Assembly (NCBI GenBank): GCA_021783695.1
Contig: JAJXTO010000001.1
Span: 22,068 to 86,067 of the forward strand
Length of the DNA: 64,000 nucleotides
Source of the DNA: Pseudomonadota bacterium
GTDB taxonomy: Bacteria > Pseudomonadota > Gammaproteobacteria > Burkholderiales > Burkholderiaceae_C
Direction of reading: 5' to 3'
This document shows, one piece after another, positions 25,640-34,739 of this stretch; positions within the stretch are counted from its first letter, which is position 1, and the number at the start of each line of letters is the position of its first letter. The notes under the pieces are model-generated. The model saw nothing but the letters and a program-made list of their open reading frames with translations. It did no database searches and was not told the DNA's origin. Position numbers and translations under genes: made by a program.

Positions 25640-27535
25640 TCAGATCTCGACTTGCGTGCCCAGTTCCACCACCCGGTTGGGCGGAATGCGGAAGTAGTCG
25701 GAGGCATCCTGCGCGTTGCGGCTCATCCACGAGAACAGCACTTCGCGCCACAGCGCCATTCCCGGCAGTTTGGACGGAATGATGGTCTGCCGCGCGAGGA
25801 AGAAGGAGGTTTCCATCAACTGGAACTCCAGTCCGTACAGCCGCTCGCACTCTTTGAGCAGCCGTTGGATGTCGGGCTCGTCCTGAAAGCCGAGTTCGAC
25901 ATGCAGCAGGTAGATGCCTTCCTCCATCGGCGTGAGCTTGATCCCTTGGTCGGCAGGCACATGCGGCACATCGGTGGTCTGCGCCGAGAGAAAAATCACG
26001 CGCTCATGCAGCACCTTGTTGTGTTTGAGGTTGTGCAGCAGGGCATGCGGCACGGTGGTGGCGCTGGGCGTGAGATAGATGGCCGTGCCTTCGACCCGCG
26101 TCGGCGGGTAGGTGGACAGGCTGGAGACGAAATCCTGCAGATTGAGCGCATGCTCTTCGAGCTGACGACGCAGCAGGGTACGCCCACGTTTCCAGGTGGC
26201 CAGCAAGGTGTAGATCACCGCGCCGAACAGCAGCGGAAACCAGCCGCCATGATCGACCTTGAGCGAATTGGACACCAGAAAAGCCAGATCGATCAGCGCG
26301 AACAGCCCGAACACCACATTGGCGCGCGCCGCACTCCAGCCCCAGCGGTGCTGCGCGATCATCCAGCAGAACGCGGTGGTGACGATCATGGTGATGTTCA
26401 CCGCGATGCCGTAGGCCGCGGCGAGGTTTTCCGCTGTCTTGAAACTCAGCACCAGCAGGATGACGAAAATCAGCAGCAGCCAGTTGATGAAGGGCACATA
26501 AATCTGCCCCTGGTTGCTTTCATTCGTGAACAGCACCCGCATGCGCGGCAGATAGCCGAGCTTGATCGCCTGGGTGGTGATGGAATAGGCGCCGGTGATG
26601 ACCGCCTGCGAGGCGATGATGGTGGCGGCGGTGGCCAGCAGCAGCAGCGGCCACAGGGCCCATTGCGGCGCCATGTAGAAAAAGGGGTTCTTCGTCGCCT
26701 CGGGATGCGCGAGCACCAGCGCGCCCTGGCCGAAGTAGTTGAGCACCAGTCCGGGCATCACCAAACCGATCCAGGCCAGTTGAATCGGCTTGCGGCCAAA
26801 GTGCCCCATATCGGCATACAACGCCTCGCCGCCGGTCAGCACCAGGAATACCGCGCCCAGCAGAATGAGCGCCACACCGGGTTCGCGCACGAACAGTTCG
26901 GCGCCGTAATAGGGGTTGATCGCCAGCAGCACGGTGGGGTTTTGCATCACCTGCGCCAGGCCGAGCAGACCGATGGCGGTGAACCACAGCAGCATGATGG
27001 GGCCAAAAAACCGACCGACCAGCGCGGTGCCGTGCTTTTGCACCACGAACAGCCCCACCAGAATGCCGGCGGTGATGGGCACGATCCAGTCATTGAAAAT
27101 CGGCGTGGCCACGCTGATGCCTTCAATGGCCGACAGCACCGAAATGGCCGGGGTGATGACGCTGTCTCCGTAAAACATCGACGCGCCAACCAGTCCGATG
27201 GTGATGGCCGCGGTGCGGCCGCGCGTGCCCTTGGCGTAGCGGCGCATCACCAGCGCCATCAGCGCCAGAATGCCGCCCTCGCCGTCGTTGTCGGCGCGCA
27301 GCACCAGCAGCACATACTTCACCAGCACGATCAGGGTCAGCGCCCAGAAGATCAGCGACAGCACGCCGAGAATGTTGTCCGCGCTGTAGGGCACGCCGTG
27401 ATCGGGGCTGAACGCCGTCTGGAAGGCGTACAGCGGGCTGGTGCCAATATCGCCATACACCACGCCCAGGGCGCCGAGGCTGAGCGCGGCCATGGTGGCC
27501 TTGTGTTCAGACGAGGGGGAAGAATCAGTCTGCAT
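25640..27535 (-). CDS. kup: Kup potassium uptake protein
   Basis: This 631-residue inner-membrane protein is a K+/H+ symporter of the HAK/KUP family. The diagnostic N-terminal block GALGVVYGDIGTSPLYAFQ comes first. About twelve membrane helices follow (GASMFYGDSVITPAISVLSA, LTGGEALYADMGHFGRKPI, QAVITGAYSITTQAIKLGYL), and then a hydrophilic C-terminal domain from about residue 460. The ATG at 27535 gives the usual short N-terminus; a longer open frame runs into the hemN promoter region and is unlikely. It diverges from hemN and is followed directly by a palindromic repeat. Confidence 0.95.
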   Translation of the reverse strand: MQTDSSPSSEHKATMAALSLGALGVVYGDIGTSPLYAFQTAFSPDHGVPYSADNILGVLSLIFWALTLIVLVKYVLLVLRADNDGEGGILALMALVMRRYAKGTRGRTAAITIGLVGASMFYGDSVITPAISVLSAIEGISVATPIFNDWIVPITAGILVGLFVVQKHGTALVGRFFGPIMLLWFTAIGLLGLAQVMQNPTVLLAINPYYGAELFVREPGVALILLGAVFLVLTGGEALYADMGHFGRKPIQLAWIGLVMPGLVLNYFGQGALVLAHPEATKNPFFYMAPQWALWPLLLLATAATIIASQAVITGAYSITTQAIKLGYLPRMRVLFTNESNQGQIYVPFINWLLLIFVILLVLSFKTAENLAAAYGIAVNITMIVTTAFCWMIAQHRWGWSAARANVVFGLFALIDLAFLVSNSLKVDHGGWFPLLFGAVIYTLLATWKRGRTLLRRQLEEHALNLQDFVSSLSTYPPTRVEGTAIYLTPSATTVPHALLHNLKHNKVLHERVIFLSAQTTDVPHVPADQGIKLTPMEEGIYLLHVELGFQDEPDIQRLLKECERLYGLEFQLMETSFFLARQTIIPSKLPGMALWREVLFSWMSRNAQDASDYFRIPPNRVVELGTQVEI

Positions 27536-27671
27536 GAGGGGTGTGCGGAGCCGCGCCCGCGCGCTGAGGAATGCGCGTCGCAGAATAGTCCATTCCATCC
27601 GCGAAGCGCCGGAATCACCGGCTGGCTGTTGGTTTTGCGCTGCAGCAATTGTGCCGCGCTCTCGCCGTCCC

Positions 27672-27685
27672 TTGCCGCAGATCAA
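27672..27685 (+). promoter_or_regulatory. Possible FNR/Anr box upstream of hemN
   Basis: TTGCC, four bases, then ATCAA matches 8 of 10 conserved positions of the FNR consensus (TTGAT-N4-ATCAA) and lies about 40 bases before the hemN start. hemN is a classic target of oxygen-responsive FNR-type regulators, but one half-site is weak. Confidence 0.35.
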
Positions 27686-27722
27686 AACCCTGTGATCCGC
27701 TTTGCGCAAACATGCATTCATT

Positions 27723-29126
27723 ATGATGAATCAATCTCTCGACTTCCAGCCCGAGCTGCTCCAGCGTTTCGACATCTCCGGCCCGCGCTACACCTCCTAC
27801 CCCACGGCCGACCGCATGCATTCGGGCTTCGGCCCGCGCGATTACGCCGAGGAACTGCGCCGCCGCGCGCAGCGCGCACACGAACCGGTCTCGCTGTATT
27901 TCCACATTCCGTTCTGTGAGACCCTGTGCTACTACTGCGGCTGCAACAAGATTCCCACCAAAAATCACGGCCGCTCGGCCCCGTATCTCGACAGCGTCGA
28001 GCAGGAGTTGCGCCTGATCGCCGACATTCTGCAAACCCGCCTGCCAGTCACCCAATTGCACTGGGGCGGCGGCACGCCCACTTTCCTTGATGACGAGGAG
28101 GCCGCACGCCTGATGGACATGACCCGGGCGCACTTCGACCTGCAGCCTGGAGGCGAGTTTTCCATCGAAATCGATCCACGCAAGGTGGATGAGAAGCGTG
28201 TGGCGCATCTGGGGCGGCTCGGCTTCAACCGCATGAGCGTGGGTGTTCAAGATTTCGCCACCGAGGTGCAGCAGGCGGTCAACCGCATCCAGAGCGTGGA
28301 AGAAACCCGATTGGTGATCGACGCCGCCCGCGCCAACGGCTTTTCGTCCATCAGCCTCGATCTGATCTACGGCCTGCCGTTCCAGAACCTCGACTCGTTT
28401 GACCGCACCCTCGATCAGGTGATGGAGCTGTCTCCCGACCGGCTCTCGCTCTACAGCTACGCCCATCTGCCGCATCTGTTCAAGCCGCAGCGCCGCATCA
28501 ACGCCGACGACCTGCCCAGCCCCGAAGTGAAGCTCGGCCTGCTGGGTCTGGCCATCCGGCGGCTGGAAGAGGCCGGTTATGTCTACATCGGCATGGATCA
28601 TTTCGCCAAGCCCGACGACGAACTCGCCCGCGCCCAGCGCGATGGCAAGCTGCACCGCAACTTCCAGGGCTATTCCACCCAGGCCGAGCTCGATCTGCTG
28701 GCCTTTGGCGTGTCGAGCATCTCGAATGTGGGCAACTGCTACGCGCAAAACGCCAAGACCATCGACGAATACACCGAGATGCTGGCCTTCGGCAAGCTGC
28801 CCACCGCGCGCGGCGTGCACCTCACCCCGGAAGACCACCTTCGCCGCACCGCCATCCAGCGGCTGATGTGCGACTTCCATCTCGACCTGCGCGCCCTGGC
28901 GGCGGAACACGGGGTGGATGCGCAAGCGACCTTCGACCCCGATCTGCAGCGCCTCAAACCGCTGGAGGACGCCGGTCTAGTGGTGCGCGACGGCGCGGAC
29001 GGGCTGCATGTGCGCGTCACCCCGCAAGGTCGGCTGCTGGTGCGCGTGGTCGCCATGCAGTTCGACGGCTATCTGCACCAGCCGCGCGAGCAACTGCTGC
29101 AGCCGCGCTACTCGCGGGTGATCTGA
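27723..29126 (+). CDS. hemN: Oxygen-independent coproporphyrinogen III dehydrogenase
   Basis: The 467-residue radical-SAM enzyme converts coproporphyrinogen III to protoporphyrinogen IX in haem synthesis under low oxygen. It shows SGPRYTSYPTADR near the N-terminus, the radical-SAM cluster motif FCETLCYYCGCNK (three Cys plus the family's fourth), LHWGGGTPTFL, EIDPRKVDEKRVAHLGRLGF and RMSVGVQDF. The length and the HemN-specific N-terminus distinguish it from HemW. ATG codons at 27723 and 27726 are both possible; an upstream in-frame TTG lacks a ribosome site. A possible FNR box lies just upstream. Confidence 0.95.
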   Translation: MMNQSLDFQPELLQRFDISGPRYTSYPTADRMHSGFGPRDYAEELRRRAQRAHEPVSLYFHIPFCETLCYYCGCNKIPTKNHGRSAPYLDSVEQELRLIADILQTRLPVTQLHWGGGTPTFLDDEEAARLMDMTRAHFDLQPGGEFSIEIDPRKVDEKRVAHLGRLGFNRMSVGVQDFATEVQQAVNRIQSVEETRLVIDAARANGFSSISLDLIYGLPFQNLDSFDRTLDQVMELSPDRLSLYSYAHLPHLFKPQRRINADDLPSPEVKLGLLGLAIRRLEEAGYVYIGMDHFAKPDDELARAQRDGKLHRNFQGYSTQAELDLLAFGVSSISNVGNCYAQNAKTIDEYTEMLAFGKLPTARGVHLTPEDHLRRTAIQRLMCDFHLDLRALAAEHGVDAQATFDPDLQRLKPLEDAGLVVRDGADGLHVRVTPQGRLLVRVVAMQFDGYLHQPREQLLQPRYSRVI

Positions 29127-29215
29127 GCGCCCAGCGGCGCCCGGCAATGCGCCCGATGCGACGCCGGGGCGCGGCCCGCCGATAATGGGGGCTGCGCCCT
29201 AATCCCCTTCCCCCG

Positions 29216-29839
29216 ATGAATCTGGTCAAGCCCCTGATCGCCCTGCTCGCGATTGTCAACCCACTGGGCATCATCCCGTTTTTCATTCTGTTCACAGAAA
29301 GTTTCACGAAAGAACAGAAGAAAAAAACCATCCTCGTCAGCTCGATCTCGGCCTTTCTGGTCATCGCCCTCAGCACCCTGATCGGCGCCGACCTGCTGCA
29401 TTTTTTCGGCATTTCCATCGCCTCTTTCCAGGTTGGCGGCGGCATGCTGCTGCTCATCAGCGCCATCAGCATGCTCAACGCCAAGACCGGCGCGACCAAA
29501 TCGACCAGCGACGAAGTGGAAGAAGCCGCCGACCGCGCCAGCGTGGCCGTGGTGCCGCTCACCATCCCGCTGCTGACCGGCCCGGCCACCATCAGTACGG
29601 TCATCATCTATGCCAGCAACACCCATCACTGGTGGCAGCACGGGGTGTTGATCGGCTATGGCGTCATCATTGCTGGAGCCGCGGCGCTGTGTTTTCTGGC
29701 GGCAGAACCCATCGCACGCTTTCTGGGCAAGACCGGCATCAACGTGATGACCCGGCTGATGGGACTGATCCTGTCCGCCCTGTCCGTCGAGATGATGAGC
29801 GACGGCCTGCTCAAACTGTTTCCTGGCCTGGGACGGTGA
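29216..29839 (+). CDS. MarC-family integral membrane protein
   Basis: The 207-residue protein has six predicted membrane helices and the MarC family blocks LLAIVNPLGIIPFFILFT, FQVGGGMLLLISAISML, VVPLTIPLLTGPATISTVI and VMTRLMGLILSALSVEMM. It lies in the inner membrane. The family's transport substrate is not established, and it does not confer multiple antibiotic resistance as once thought. It stands alone after hemN on the same strand. Confidence 0.9.
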   Translation: MNLVKPLIALLAIVNPLGIIPFFILFTESFTKEQKKKTILVSSISAFLVIALSTLIGADLLHFFGISIASFQVGGGMLLLISAISMLNAKTGATKSTSDEVEEAADRASVAVVPLTIPLLTGPATISTVIIYASNTHHWWQHGVLIGYGVIIAGAAALCFLAAEPIARFLGKTGINVMTRLMGLILSALSVEMMSDGLLKLFPGLGR

Positions 29840-29973
29840 AGCGCACCTGCCATCCTGCACCTTGCCGGTGCGATCAGGGTTCCCACCTAGTGCGCCCGGC
29901 GCACAAACTTTGAACAATGTTCCGTATTGCGAGGTCACACCCCGCACACCCCACAAGAGGGACCGAGGAGACA

Positions 29974-30077
29974 GACGAACGGCTTGGCCGGTCGTTGCAC
30001 TACAGTAACGCTGCCCTTCGTTGTCTGAAGGGCAGCGTCCCCAAAAGCGCCGCGAACCTGTGTTCCGGCGCTTTTTT
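29974..30077 (+). ncRNA. Candidate small RNA or structured leader ending in a strong terminator
   Basis: Three hairpins follow in order within about 100 bp of otherwise empty sequence. ACGAACGGC faces GCCGGTCGT at 29975-29995. CGCTGCCCTTC at 30009-30019 faces GAAGGGCAGCG at 30027-30037, a perfect 11-bp stem. The third is an intrinsic terminator. The order is typical of a trans-acting small RNA or of an attenuated leader of the downstream TauE/SafE gene, whose start is 46 bases further on. It resembles no RNA family that I can name, and I find no clear promoter. Confidence 0.4.
30043..30077 (+). terminator. Strong intrinsic terminator before the TauE/SafE gene
   Basis: AAAAGCGCCG at 30043-30052 pairs with CGGCGCTTTT at 30066-30075, the inner GAAC pairs with GTTC, and the T-run goes on to 30077. 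It reads in the plus direction and lies between marC and the permease gene. Confidence 0.8.
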
Positions 30078-30122
30078 CATGGCTGCTGCGGCGCCTTGGT
30101 TCTTCGCTCTCGCAGGTTTCGC

Positions 30123-30878
30123 ATGGACTTGATTCTGCTTGGCCTGGCTGCGCTGTTTGCCGGTTTTGTCGACGCCATCGTGGGCGGCGGTGGCTTGGTG
30201 CTCGTTCCAGCGCTGTTTGCCGCCTTCCCCGACACCGCCCCGGCCACCCTGTTCGGCACCAACAAGGCCGGCGCGATCTGGGGCACCTCGGCGTCGATGT
30301 GGTCGTATGTGCGCCGGGTGCAGCCCCCCTGGTCGACCGTCCTGCCCGCCACTCTGGCGGCGTTTATCGGCGCGCTCGGCGGGGCCTGGCTGATGACCCA
30401 GGTGAAATCCAGCGACTTTCGCCAGGCCCTGCCCTTCATTCTGCTGGCCGTCCTGCTCTACACCCTCAAGCGCAAAGATCTGGGGCATCACCACACGCCT
30501 CACCTCAGCGGACTTGCCGAGCGCGCGTTGGCCATCGGCAGCGGTCTGCTGATAGGTTTTTACGATGGATTCTTCGGCCCCGGCACTGGAAATTTTCTGA
30601 TTTTCCTGTTCGTGCGCGGCTTTGGCTTTGACTTTTTGCACGCATCCGCCAGCGCCAAGGTGGTCAACGTCGCCTGCAATCTGGCCGCGCTGCTGGTATT
30701 TGCCAGCAAGGGCCATGTGATGTGGCCCTACGCGGCGCTGATCGCGGTCTGCAATATCGCTGGCAGCCTGCTGGGCACCCGGCTAGCGCTGCGTCGGGGT
30801 ACCCATTTCGTGCGCGGCATGTTTCTGCTCGTGGTTGCGGCACTGATTCTGAAGACCGCGCATGACGCGTTTTTCTGA
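30123..30878 (+). CDS. TauE/SafE (TSUP) family permease
   Basis: The 251-residue membrane protein has the family start LAALFAGFVDAIVGGGGLVLVPAL and a second repeat around GSGLLIGFYDGFFGPGTGNF, the internal duplication typical of the sulfite exporter TauE/SafE family. It probably moves an organic or inorganic sulfur anion across the inner membrane; the exact substrate cannot be read from the sequence. The start is the ATG at 30123, where the first helix begins; a longer frame would run through the terminator hairpin and is rejected. Confidence 0.9.
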   Translation: MDLILLGLAALFAGFVDAIVGGGGLVLVPALFAAFPDTAPATLFGTNKAGAIWGTSASMWSYVRRVQPPWSTVLPATLAAFIGALGGAWLMTQVKSSDFRQALPFILLAVLLYTLKRKDLGHHHTPHLSGLAERALAIGSGLLIGFYDGFFGPGTGNFLIFLFVRGFGFDFLHASASAKVVNVACNLAALLVFASKGHVMWPYAALIAVCNIAGSLLGTRLALRRGTHFVRGMFLLVVAALILKTAHDAFF

Positions 30879-30888
30879 GCGCGCATGA

Positions 30889-30922
30889 AAAAGGCGCTGC
30901 GTGTTGCCGCGCAGCGCCTTTG
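30889..30922. terminator. Bidirectional terminator between convergent genes
   Basis: GGCGCTGCG at 30893-30901 pairs with CGCAGCGCC at 30910-30918. An A-run precedes and a short T-run follows, so it can end transcription of the permease gene on plus and the DUF2892 gene on minus. Confidence 0.75.
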
Positions 30923-30941
30923 CATGAATCCGCTGCCTGAC

Positions 30942-31133
30942 TTATCGCTTCATCGGGCAGGTATTCATGCCGATGAGGGAATACAGCGGGCAGAACTTGA
31001 ACAGCCCGGTCACCAAAGGCACCACGCCGATCCAGCCCCAGACGCCAATGGTACCCATCAGGGTCAAGGCGATCAGAACGATACCCACAACGATGCGCAG
31101 AATGCGATCGATACCACCGACATTGAATTTCAT
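30942..31133 (-). CDS. DUF2892 small membrane protein
   Basis: The 63-residue protein starts MKFNVGGIDRILRIVVGIVL and has two membrane helices. It ends with FKFCPLYSLIGMNTCPMKR, whose two Cys residues are conserved in the DUF2892 group. The same unit occurs at the C-terminus of the membrane rhodanese YgaP, hence a likely link to sulfur or cyanide handling. CTGGAG lies 7 bases before the ATG. A Crp/Fnr-type regulator gene lies directly upstream on the same strand, and a Crp-like palindrome sits in the gap. Confidence 0.9.
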   Translation of the reverse strand: MKFNVGGIDRILRIVVGIVLIALTLMGTIGVWGWIGVVPLVTGLFKFCPLYSLIGMNTCPMKR

Positions 31134-31189
31134 GGCCCACTCCAGGAAAAAAGAATATTGTGATTTGACACCTTTTTCCGTGACTGCAC

Positions 31190-31205
31190 AGTGACTGCAG
31201 TCACA
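31190..31205. promoter_or_regulatory. Crp/Fnr-type operator palindrome
   Basis: AGTGA, then CTGCAG, then TCACA matches the Crp consensus TGTGA-N6-TCACA at 9 of 10 positions. It lies 57 bases before the DUF2892 start and right downstream of the Crp/Fnr-family gene, so it is a likely target of that protein. A second GTGACTGCA half-site repeats just beside it at 31180-31188. Confidence 0.6.
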
Positions 31206-31244
31206 CGCGGTTCTGACTTCAGCCGTGCCAGCGGACGCAGTCAG

Positions 31245-31916
31245 TCACCCTGAAATCTCTCCAGCCGCGACCTGTCGCAGAACAGCCGGTTGCAGGATGT
31301 CGATTTTTTCACGGGACAACCCAACCCAGCCCGCCGACTCGAAGCGCTTGAGCAGGCGGGTGACGATTTCCCGCGCTGTGCCCAGCCGGTCTGCCAGTTG
31401 CTGATGTGTGCTCAGGACGCGTGGCCCCTGCCCCAGAAGCGCCTGCGCCAGCCGCTGGTCCAGCCGGTGAAATGCCAGGGCGTCGATCAGTGCGGTGAGG
31501 TCGGCCATGCGCGTGGCAAACTGCCCGAGCACGAATTGCCGAAACGCTGGAATACGCTGCAGCCAGTTTTCAAACAAGTCGGGGCGAATCATCCACAGCG
31601 TGCCATCCGTCTGCATTTCCGCGTGCGCGGACAGCGTCTCGCCGGAAAACAGGCTTGCCGACGAGACCAGGCAGATTTCTCCAGGCGTGAGGCGATACAT
31701 CTCCAATTGCCGCCCCGTTGGCGCCATGCGAAACACCCGCGCCTCTCCAGCCAGCACCAAGGGAAAGCCGCCGCAATTCGCACCGGGCGCGAACAATTGC
31801 GCTCCGCGCGGCACCTGCATCACCGCGCCACCAGCCCCCCACTCGGCATCCAGCTCCACGGACGGAACCGCGGAAAGCGCGGGATAAAGAACTTGAATGT
31901 CGGTCAGTGTTTGCAT
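31245..31916 (-). CDS. Crp/Fnr-family transcriptional regulator
   Basis: The 223-residue protein has an N-terminal cyclic-nucleotide-type sensor barrel (VPRGAQLFAPGANCGGFPLV, GRQLEMYRLTPGEICLVSSA) and a C-terminal winged helix-turn-helix (STHQQLADRLGTAREIVTRL followed by LKRFESAGWVGLSREKIDIL). It has no N-terminal Cys cluster of the FNR kind, so it does not carry an iron-sulfur cluster. The ATG at 31916 is chosen because the longer frame would run through a parS-like site. Its probable target is the DUF2892 gene just downstream, whose upstream region has a Crp-like palindrome. Confidence 0.9.
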   Translation of the reverse strand: MQTLTDIQVLYPALSAVPSVELDAEWGAGGAVMQVPRGAQLFAPGANCGGFPLVLAGEARVFRMAPTGRQLEMYRLTPGEICLVSSASLFSGETLSAHAEMQTDGTLWMIRPDLFENWLQRIPAFRQFVLGQFATRMADLTALIDALAFHRLDQRLAQALLGQGPRVLSTHQQLADRLGTAREIVTRLLKRFESAGWVGLSREKIDILQPAVLRQVAAGEISG

Positions 31917-31959
31917 GGAAAATAGGTCATGACGTGACGGGCACGGAGAAAACGGGAGA

Positions 31960-31975
31960 TGTTTCATGTGAAACA
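31960..31975. promoter_or_regulatory. parS: parS-like ParB-binding site, one mismatch
   Basis: TGTTTCATGTGAAACA differs at one base from the consensus TGTTTCACGTGAAACA. It lies 63 bases upstream of mnmG and about 2.7 kb from the perfect site before parA. A clustered variant site near the origin is expected for chromosomal parABS. Confidence 0.8.
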
Positions 31976-32038
31976 AAGCCCCTCAAGCGCGTCGCGCAGG
32001 GTTAACCCGCATAAAATAAACAGCCTGAGGAGACACAA

Positions 32039-33973
32039 GTGGATTATCCCCGCAACTTTGATGTCGTTGTCATCGGTGGAGGGCACGCCGGCACAGAGGC
32101 TGCGCTGGCCGCCGCGCGCATGGGGTGCGCCACCCTGCTGCTGACACACAATATCGAGACTCTGGGCCAGATGTCTTGCAACCCGTCCATCGGCGGAATT
32201 GGCAAGGGCCATCTGGTCAAGGAAATCGACGCCCTTGGCGGCGCGATGGCCGAAGCTACCGACGAGGCCGGAATCCAGTTTCGCATCCTCAACGGCAGCA
32301 AGGGCCCCGCGGTGCGCGCCACGCGCGCGCAGGCGGATCGCCAGCTTTACAAGCGCGCCATTCGCGGGCGGCTGGAAAATCAACCCAATCTCTGGTTGTT
32401 CCAACAGGCGGCAGATGACCTGCTGGTCGAGCCTACCGGCAGCGGCGAACGCGTCACCGCAGTCGTCACCCAGACCGGCATCCGGTTTCGCACACGCACC
32501 GTGGTGCTGACCGCGGGCACTTTCCTCGATGGCAAGGTGCATATCGGCCTCGATCACTACGCCGCCGGGCGGGCGGGCGATCCGCCCGCGCTGCGTCTTT
32601 CCGCGCGACTCAAGACGCTGCAGCTCCCGCAAGGACGGCTGAAAACCGGAACACCGGCGCGCATCGACGGCCGCAGCATCGATTTTTCCAAGCTCATCGA
32701 ACAACCGGGTGACCTCAATCCCATGCCGGTGTTCAGCTTTCTCGGCACCCCCGAGCAGCACCCCACTCAGGTGGCGTGCTGGATCACGCACACCACAGAG
32801 CGCACCCACGACATCATTCGCGCCGGTCTGGATCGCAGCCCGATGTTCACCGGGGTGATCGAGGGCGTTGGGCCGCGATATTGCCCGAGTATCGAAGACA
32901 AGATTCATCGTTTTGCCGACAAATCGTCGCATCAGATCTTCCTGGAGCCGGAGGGGCTGCAGACCAACGAGTTTTATCCCAACGGCATTTCCACCAGTCT
33001 GCCGTTCGATGTCCAGATCAACATGGTGCGTTCCATTCCCGGTCTGGAAAACGCGCATCTGCTGCGCCCGGGTTACGCCATCGAGTACGACTACTTCGAT
33101 CCCACAGCGCTCAAGACATCGCTGGAAACCAGGGCAATCGGCGGACTGTTTTTTGCCGGGCAGATCAACGGCACGACCGGCTATGAAGAGGCCGCAGCAC
33201 AGGGGCTGCTGGCGGGAATCAACGCGGCATTGCAGGTGCAGGGCCGCGAGGCCTGGTGTCCGCGGCGCGATCAAGCCTACCTGGGCGTGCTGGTGGACGA
33301 TCTGGTGAGCAAAGGCGTGAGTGAACCGTATCGCATGTTCACCAGCCGTGCCGAATTCCGTCTCAGCCTGCGCGAGGACAATGCCGACCTGCGCCTGACC
33401 GAGATCGGCCGCGAACTTGGCGTGGTCAATGACGCCCGCTGGGATGCCTTCTGTCGCAAGCGCGACGCCATCGAGCGCGAAATCCAGCGTCTGCGCGCCA
33501 CCTGGGTCACACCGCACAGCTTGCCGCCGGAACAAGCGCAGGCGCTGCTGGGCAAGCCCATCGAGCGGGAATACAGCCTGGCCGATCTGCTGCGGCGGCC
33601 AGAATTGCGCTATGACGTGTTGGCGCAATTTCCCCACCCCGGTTTCGCGCCGGACGCGCCATTGGCCGACGCAGAGCGCGAGCAGGTCGAGATTCACATC
33701 AAATACGCCGGTTACATTGACCGGCAGCAGGAAGAAGTGGCGCGCGCCGCGCAATATGAATCGCTGCGCCTGCCTGCGAACCTGAATTACCGCGAAGTCT
33801 CCGGGCTGTCGGTCGAGGTCCAGCAAAAGCTCAATCAGGCCCGGCCGGAGACGCTGGGGCTGGCCTCGCGCCTGTCGGGAATGACTCCCGCAGCCGTGTC
33901 TCTGCTGCTGATCCATCTGCGCAAAGGCGTGCTCAAGCAGGCACTCCGGCTGGAAAAGGACGCTGCCGCGTGA
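32039..33973 (+). CDS. mnmG: tRNA U34 5-carboxymethylaminomethyl modification enzyme MnmG
   Basis: The 644-residue flavoprotein works with MnmE (encoded at 55974-57392) to modify wobble uridine in several tRNAs. The FAD-binding block [20 protein letters not shown] is at the start. Then come [19 protein letters not shown], the MnmG signatures [18 protein letters not shown] and [20 protein letters not shown], and the C-terminal helical domain ([21 protein letters not shown]). The start is the GTG at 32039, with TGAGGAG 7 bases before it. Its last 4 bases overlap rsmG, so the two are translationally coupled. Confidence 0.97.
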   Translation: MDYPRNFDVVVIGGGHAGTEAALAAARMGCATLLLTHNIETLGQMSCNPSIGGIGKGHLVKEIDALGGAMAEATDEAGIQFRILNGSKGPAVRATRAQADRQLYKRAIRGRLENQPNLWLFQQAADDLLVEPTGSGERVTAVVTQTGIRFRTRTVVLTAGTFLDGKVHIGLDHYAAGRAGDPPALRLSARLKTLQLPQGRLKTGTPARIDGRSIDFSKLIEQPGDLNPMPVFSFLGTPEQHPTQVACWITHTTERTHDIIRAGLDRSPMFTGVIEGVGPRYCPSIEDKIHRFADKSSHQIFLEPEGLQTNEFYPNGISTSLPFDVQINMVRSIPGLENAHLLRPGYAIEYDYFDPTALKTSLETRAIGGLFFAGQINGTTGYEEAAAQGLLAGINAALQVQGREAWCPRRDQAYLGVLVDDLVSKGVSEPYRMFTSRAEFRLSLREDNADLRLTEIGRELGVVNDARWDAFCRKRDAIEREIQRLRATWVTPHSLPPEQAQALLGKPIEREYSLADLLRRPELRYDVLAQFPHPGFAPDAPLADAEREQVEIHIKYAGYIDRQQEEVARAAQYESLRLPANLNYREVSGLSVEVQQKLNQARPETLGLASRLSGMTPAAVSLLLIHLRKGVLKQALRLEKDAAA

Positions 33974-34656
33974 GCGCGACCCGAGCGCAGGCTGCGGGCG
34001 CGTTTTCCATCGAGACTTTTTTGCAACACACGCTGCGCACGCTCGACCTGGAGTTCACCGCCCAACAAGAGCAGCAATTACTGGACTACACCACGCTGCT
34101 GCAGCGCTGGAACCGCGTGTTCAACCTCACCGCGGTACGCGATCTTGAGGGAATCGCCCGGCTGCATCTGGCGGATTGCCTCGCTGCGCTGCCCGCATTT
34201 GGGCGCGCGGCGCCACGGCGCATTCTCGATGTCGGCTCGGGCGGCGGCTTGCCCGGCATCGTGCTGGCCATCGGCCTGCCGAGCGCAGAACTCCATTTGA
34301 TCGACACGGTACAGAAGAAATGCGCCTTTCTGCAACAAGCCTGCGGCAGTCTGGGTTTGCAGCGCGTGACCGTGCATCACGCTCGCGTGGAGGCGCTGCA
34401 GGACGTCGTCGGATTTGACTGCATCACCAGCCGCGCCTTCAGCGATTTGCCTTTGCTGGTGAATCGCTCGCGCCATCTGCTCGCAGCAGCCGGTTCTTGG
34501 TGTGCCATGAAGGGGCAGGTGCCAGAACAGGAAATCGCCGCCCTTCCCGTCGGCATTGCTGCGCGCATCGAGGCCTTGCAGGTCCCCGGGCTGGAGGCTG
34601 CGCGCTGCTTGGTCTGGCTGCGGCCGCAAACCGCCGTTCCAGCAGCGCTGGCTTAG
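33970..34656 (+). CDS. rsmG: 16S rRNA G527 N7-methyltransferase RsmG
   Basis: The 228-residue methyltransferase modifies G527 of 16S rRNA. It has the SAM-binding block [20 protein letters not shown], then [15 protein letters not shown] and the family motif [15 protein letters not shown]. The GTG start at 33970 overlaps the mnmG stop by 4 bases (GTGA). The usual downstream gene, parA, follows after an 83-bp gap that carries a perfect parS site. Confidence 0.95.
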   Translation: MSATRAQAAGAFSIETFLQHTLRTLDLEFTAQQEQQLLDYTTLLQRWNRVFNLTAVRDLEGIARLHLADCLAALPAFGRAAPRRILDVGSGGGLPGIVLAIGLPSAELHLIDTVQKKCAFLQQACGSLGLQRVTVHHARVEALQDVVGFDCITSRAFSDLPLLVNRSRHLLAAAGSWCAMKGQVPEQEIAALPVGIAARIEALQVPGLEAARCLVWLRPQTAVPAALA

Positions 34657-34702
34657 CGTTGGGCTCCGGCACAATACGGACTGGCTGAGCGTGGCTCGGC
34701 GC

Positions 34703-34718
34703 TGTTTCACGTGAAACA
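34703..34718. promoter_or_regulatory. parS: Perfect parS site upstream of parA
   Basis: TGTTTCACGTGAAACA is identical to the conserved bacterial parS sequence. It lies 21 bases before the parA start, between rsmG and parA, where ParB can both nucleate segregation complexes and influence parAB expression. Confidence 0.95.
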
Positions 34719-34739
34719 TCCGTTTTTCTGGAGAACCGC

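Noticed and set aside
29840-30122. tRNA or 6S RNA in the marC-permease gap
   Set aside because: No T-arm GTTCGA pattern or cloverleaf can be drawn, and the long closing stem and central bubble of 6S RNA are not visible.
31964-33916. 650-codon open frame on minus, opposite mnmG
   Set aside because: mnmG is fully conserved on plus; the antisense frame has no family features.
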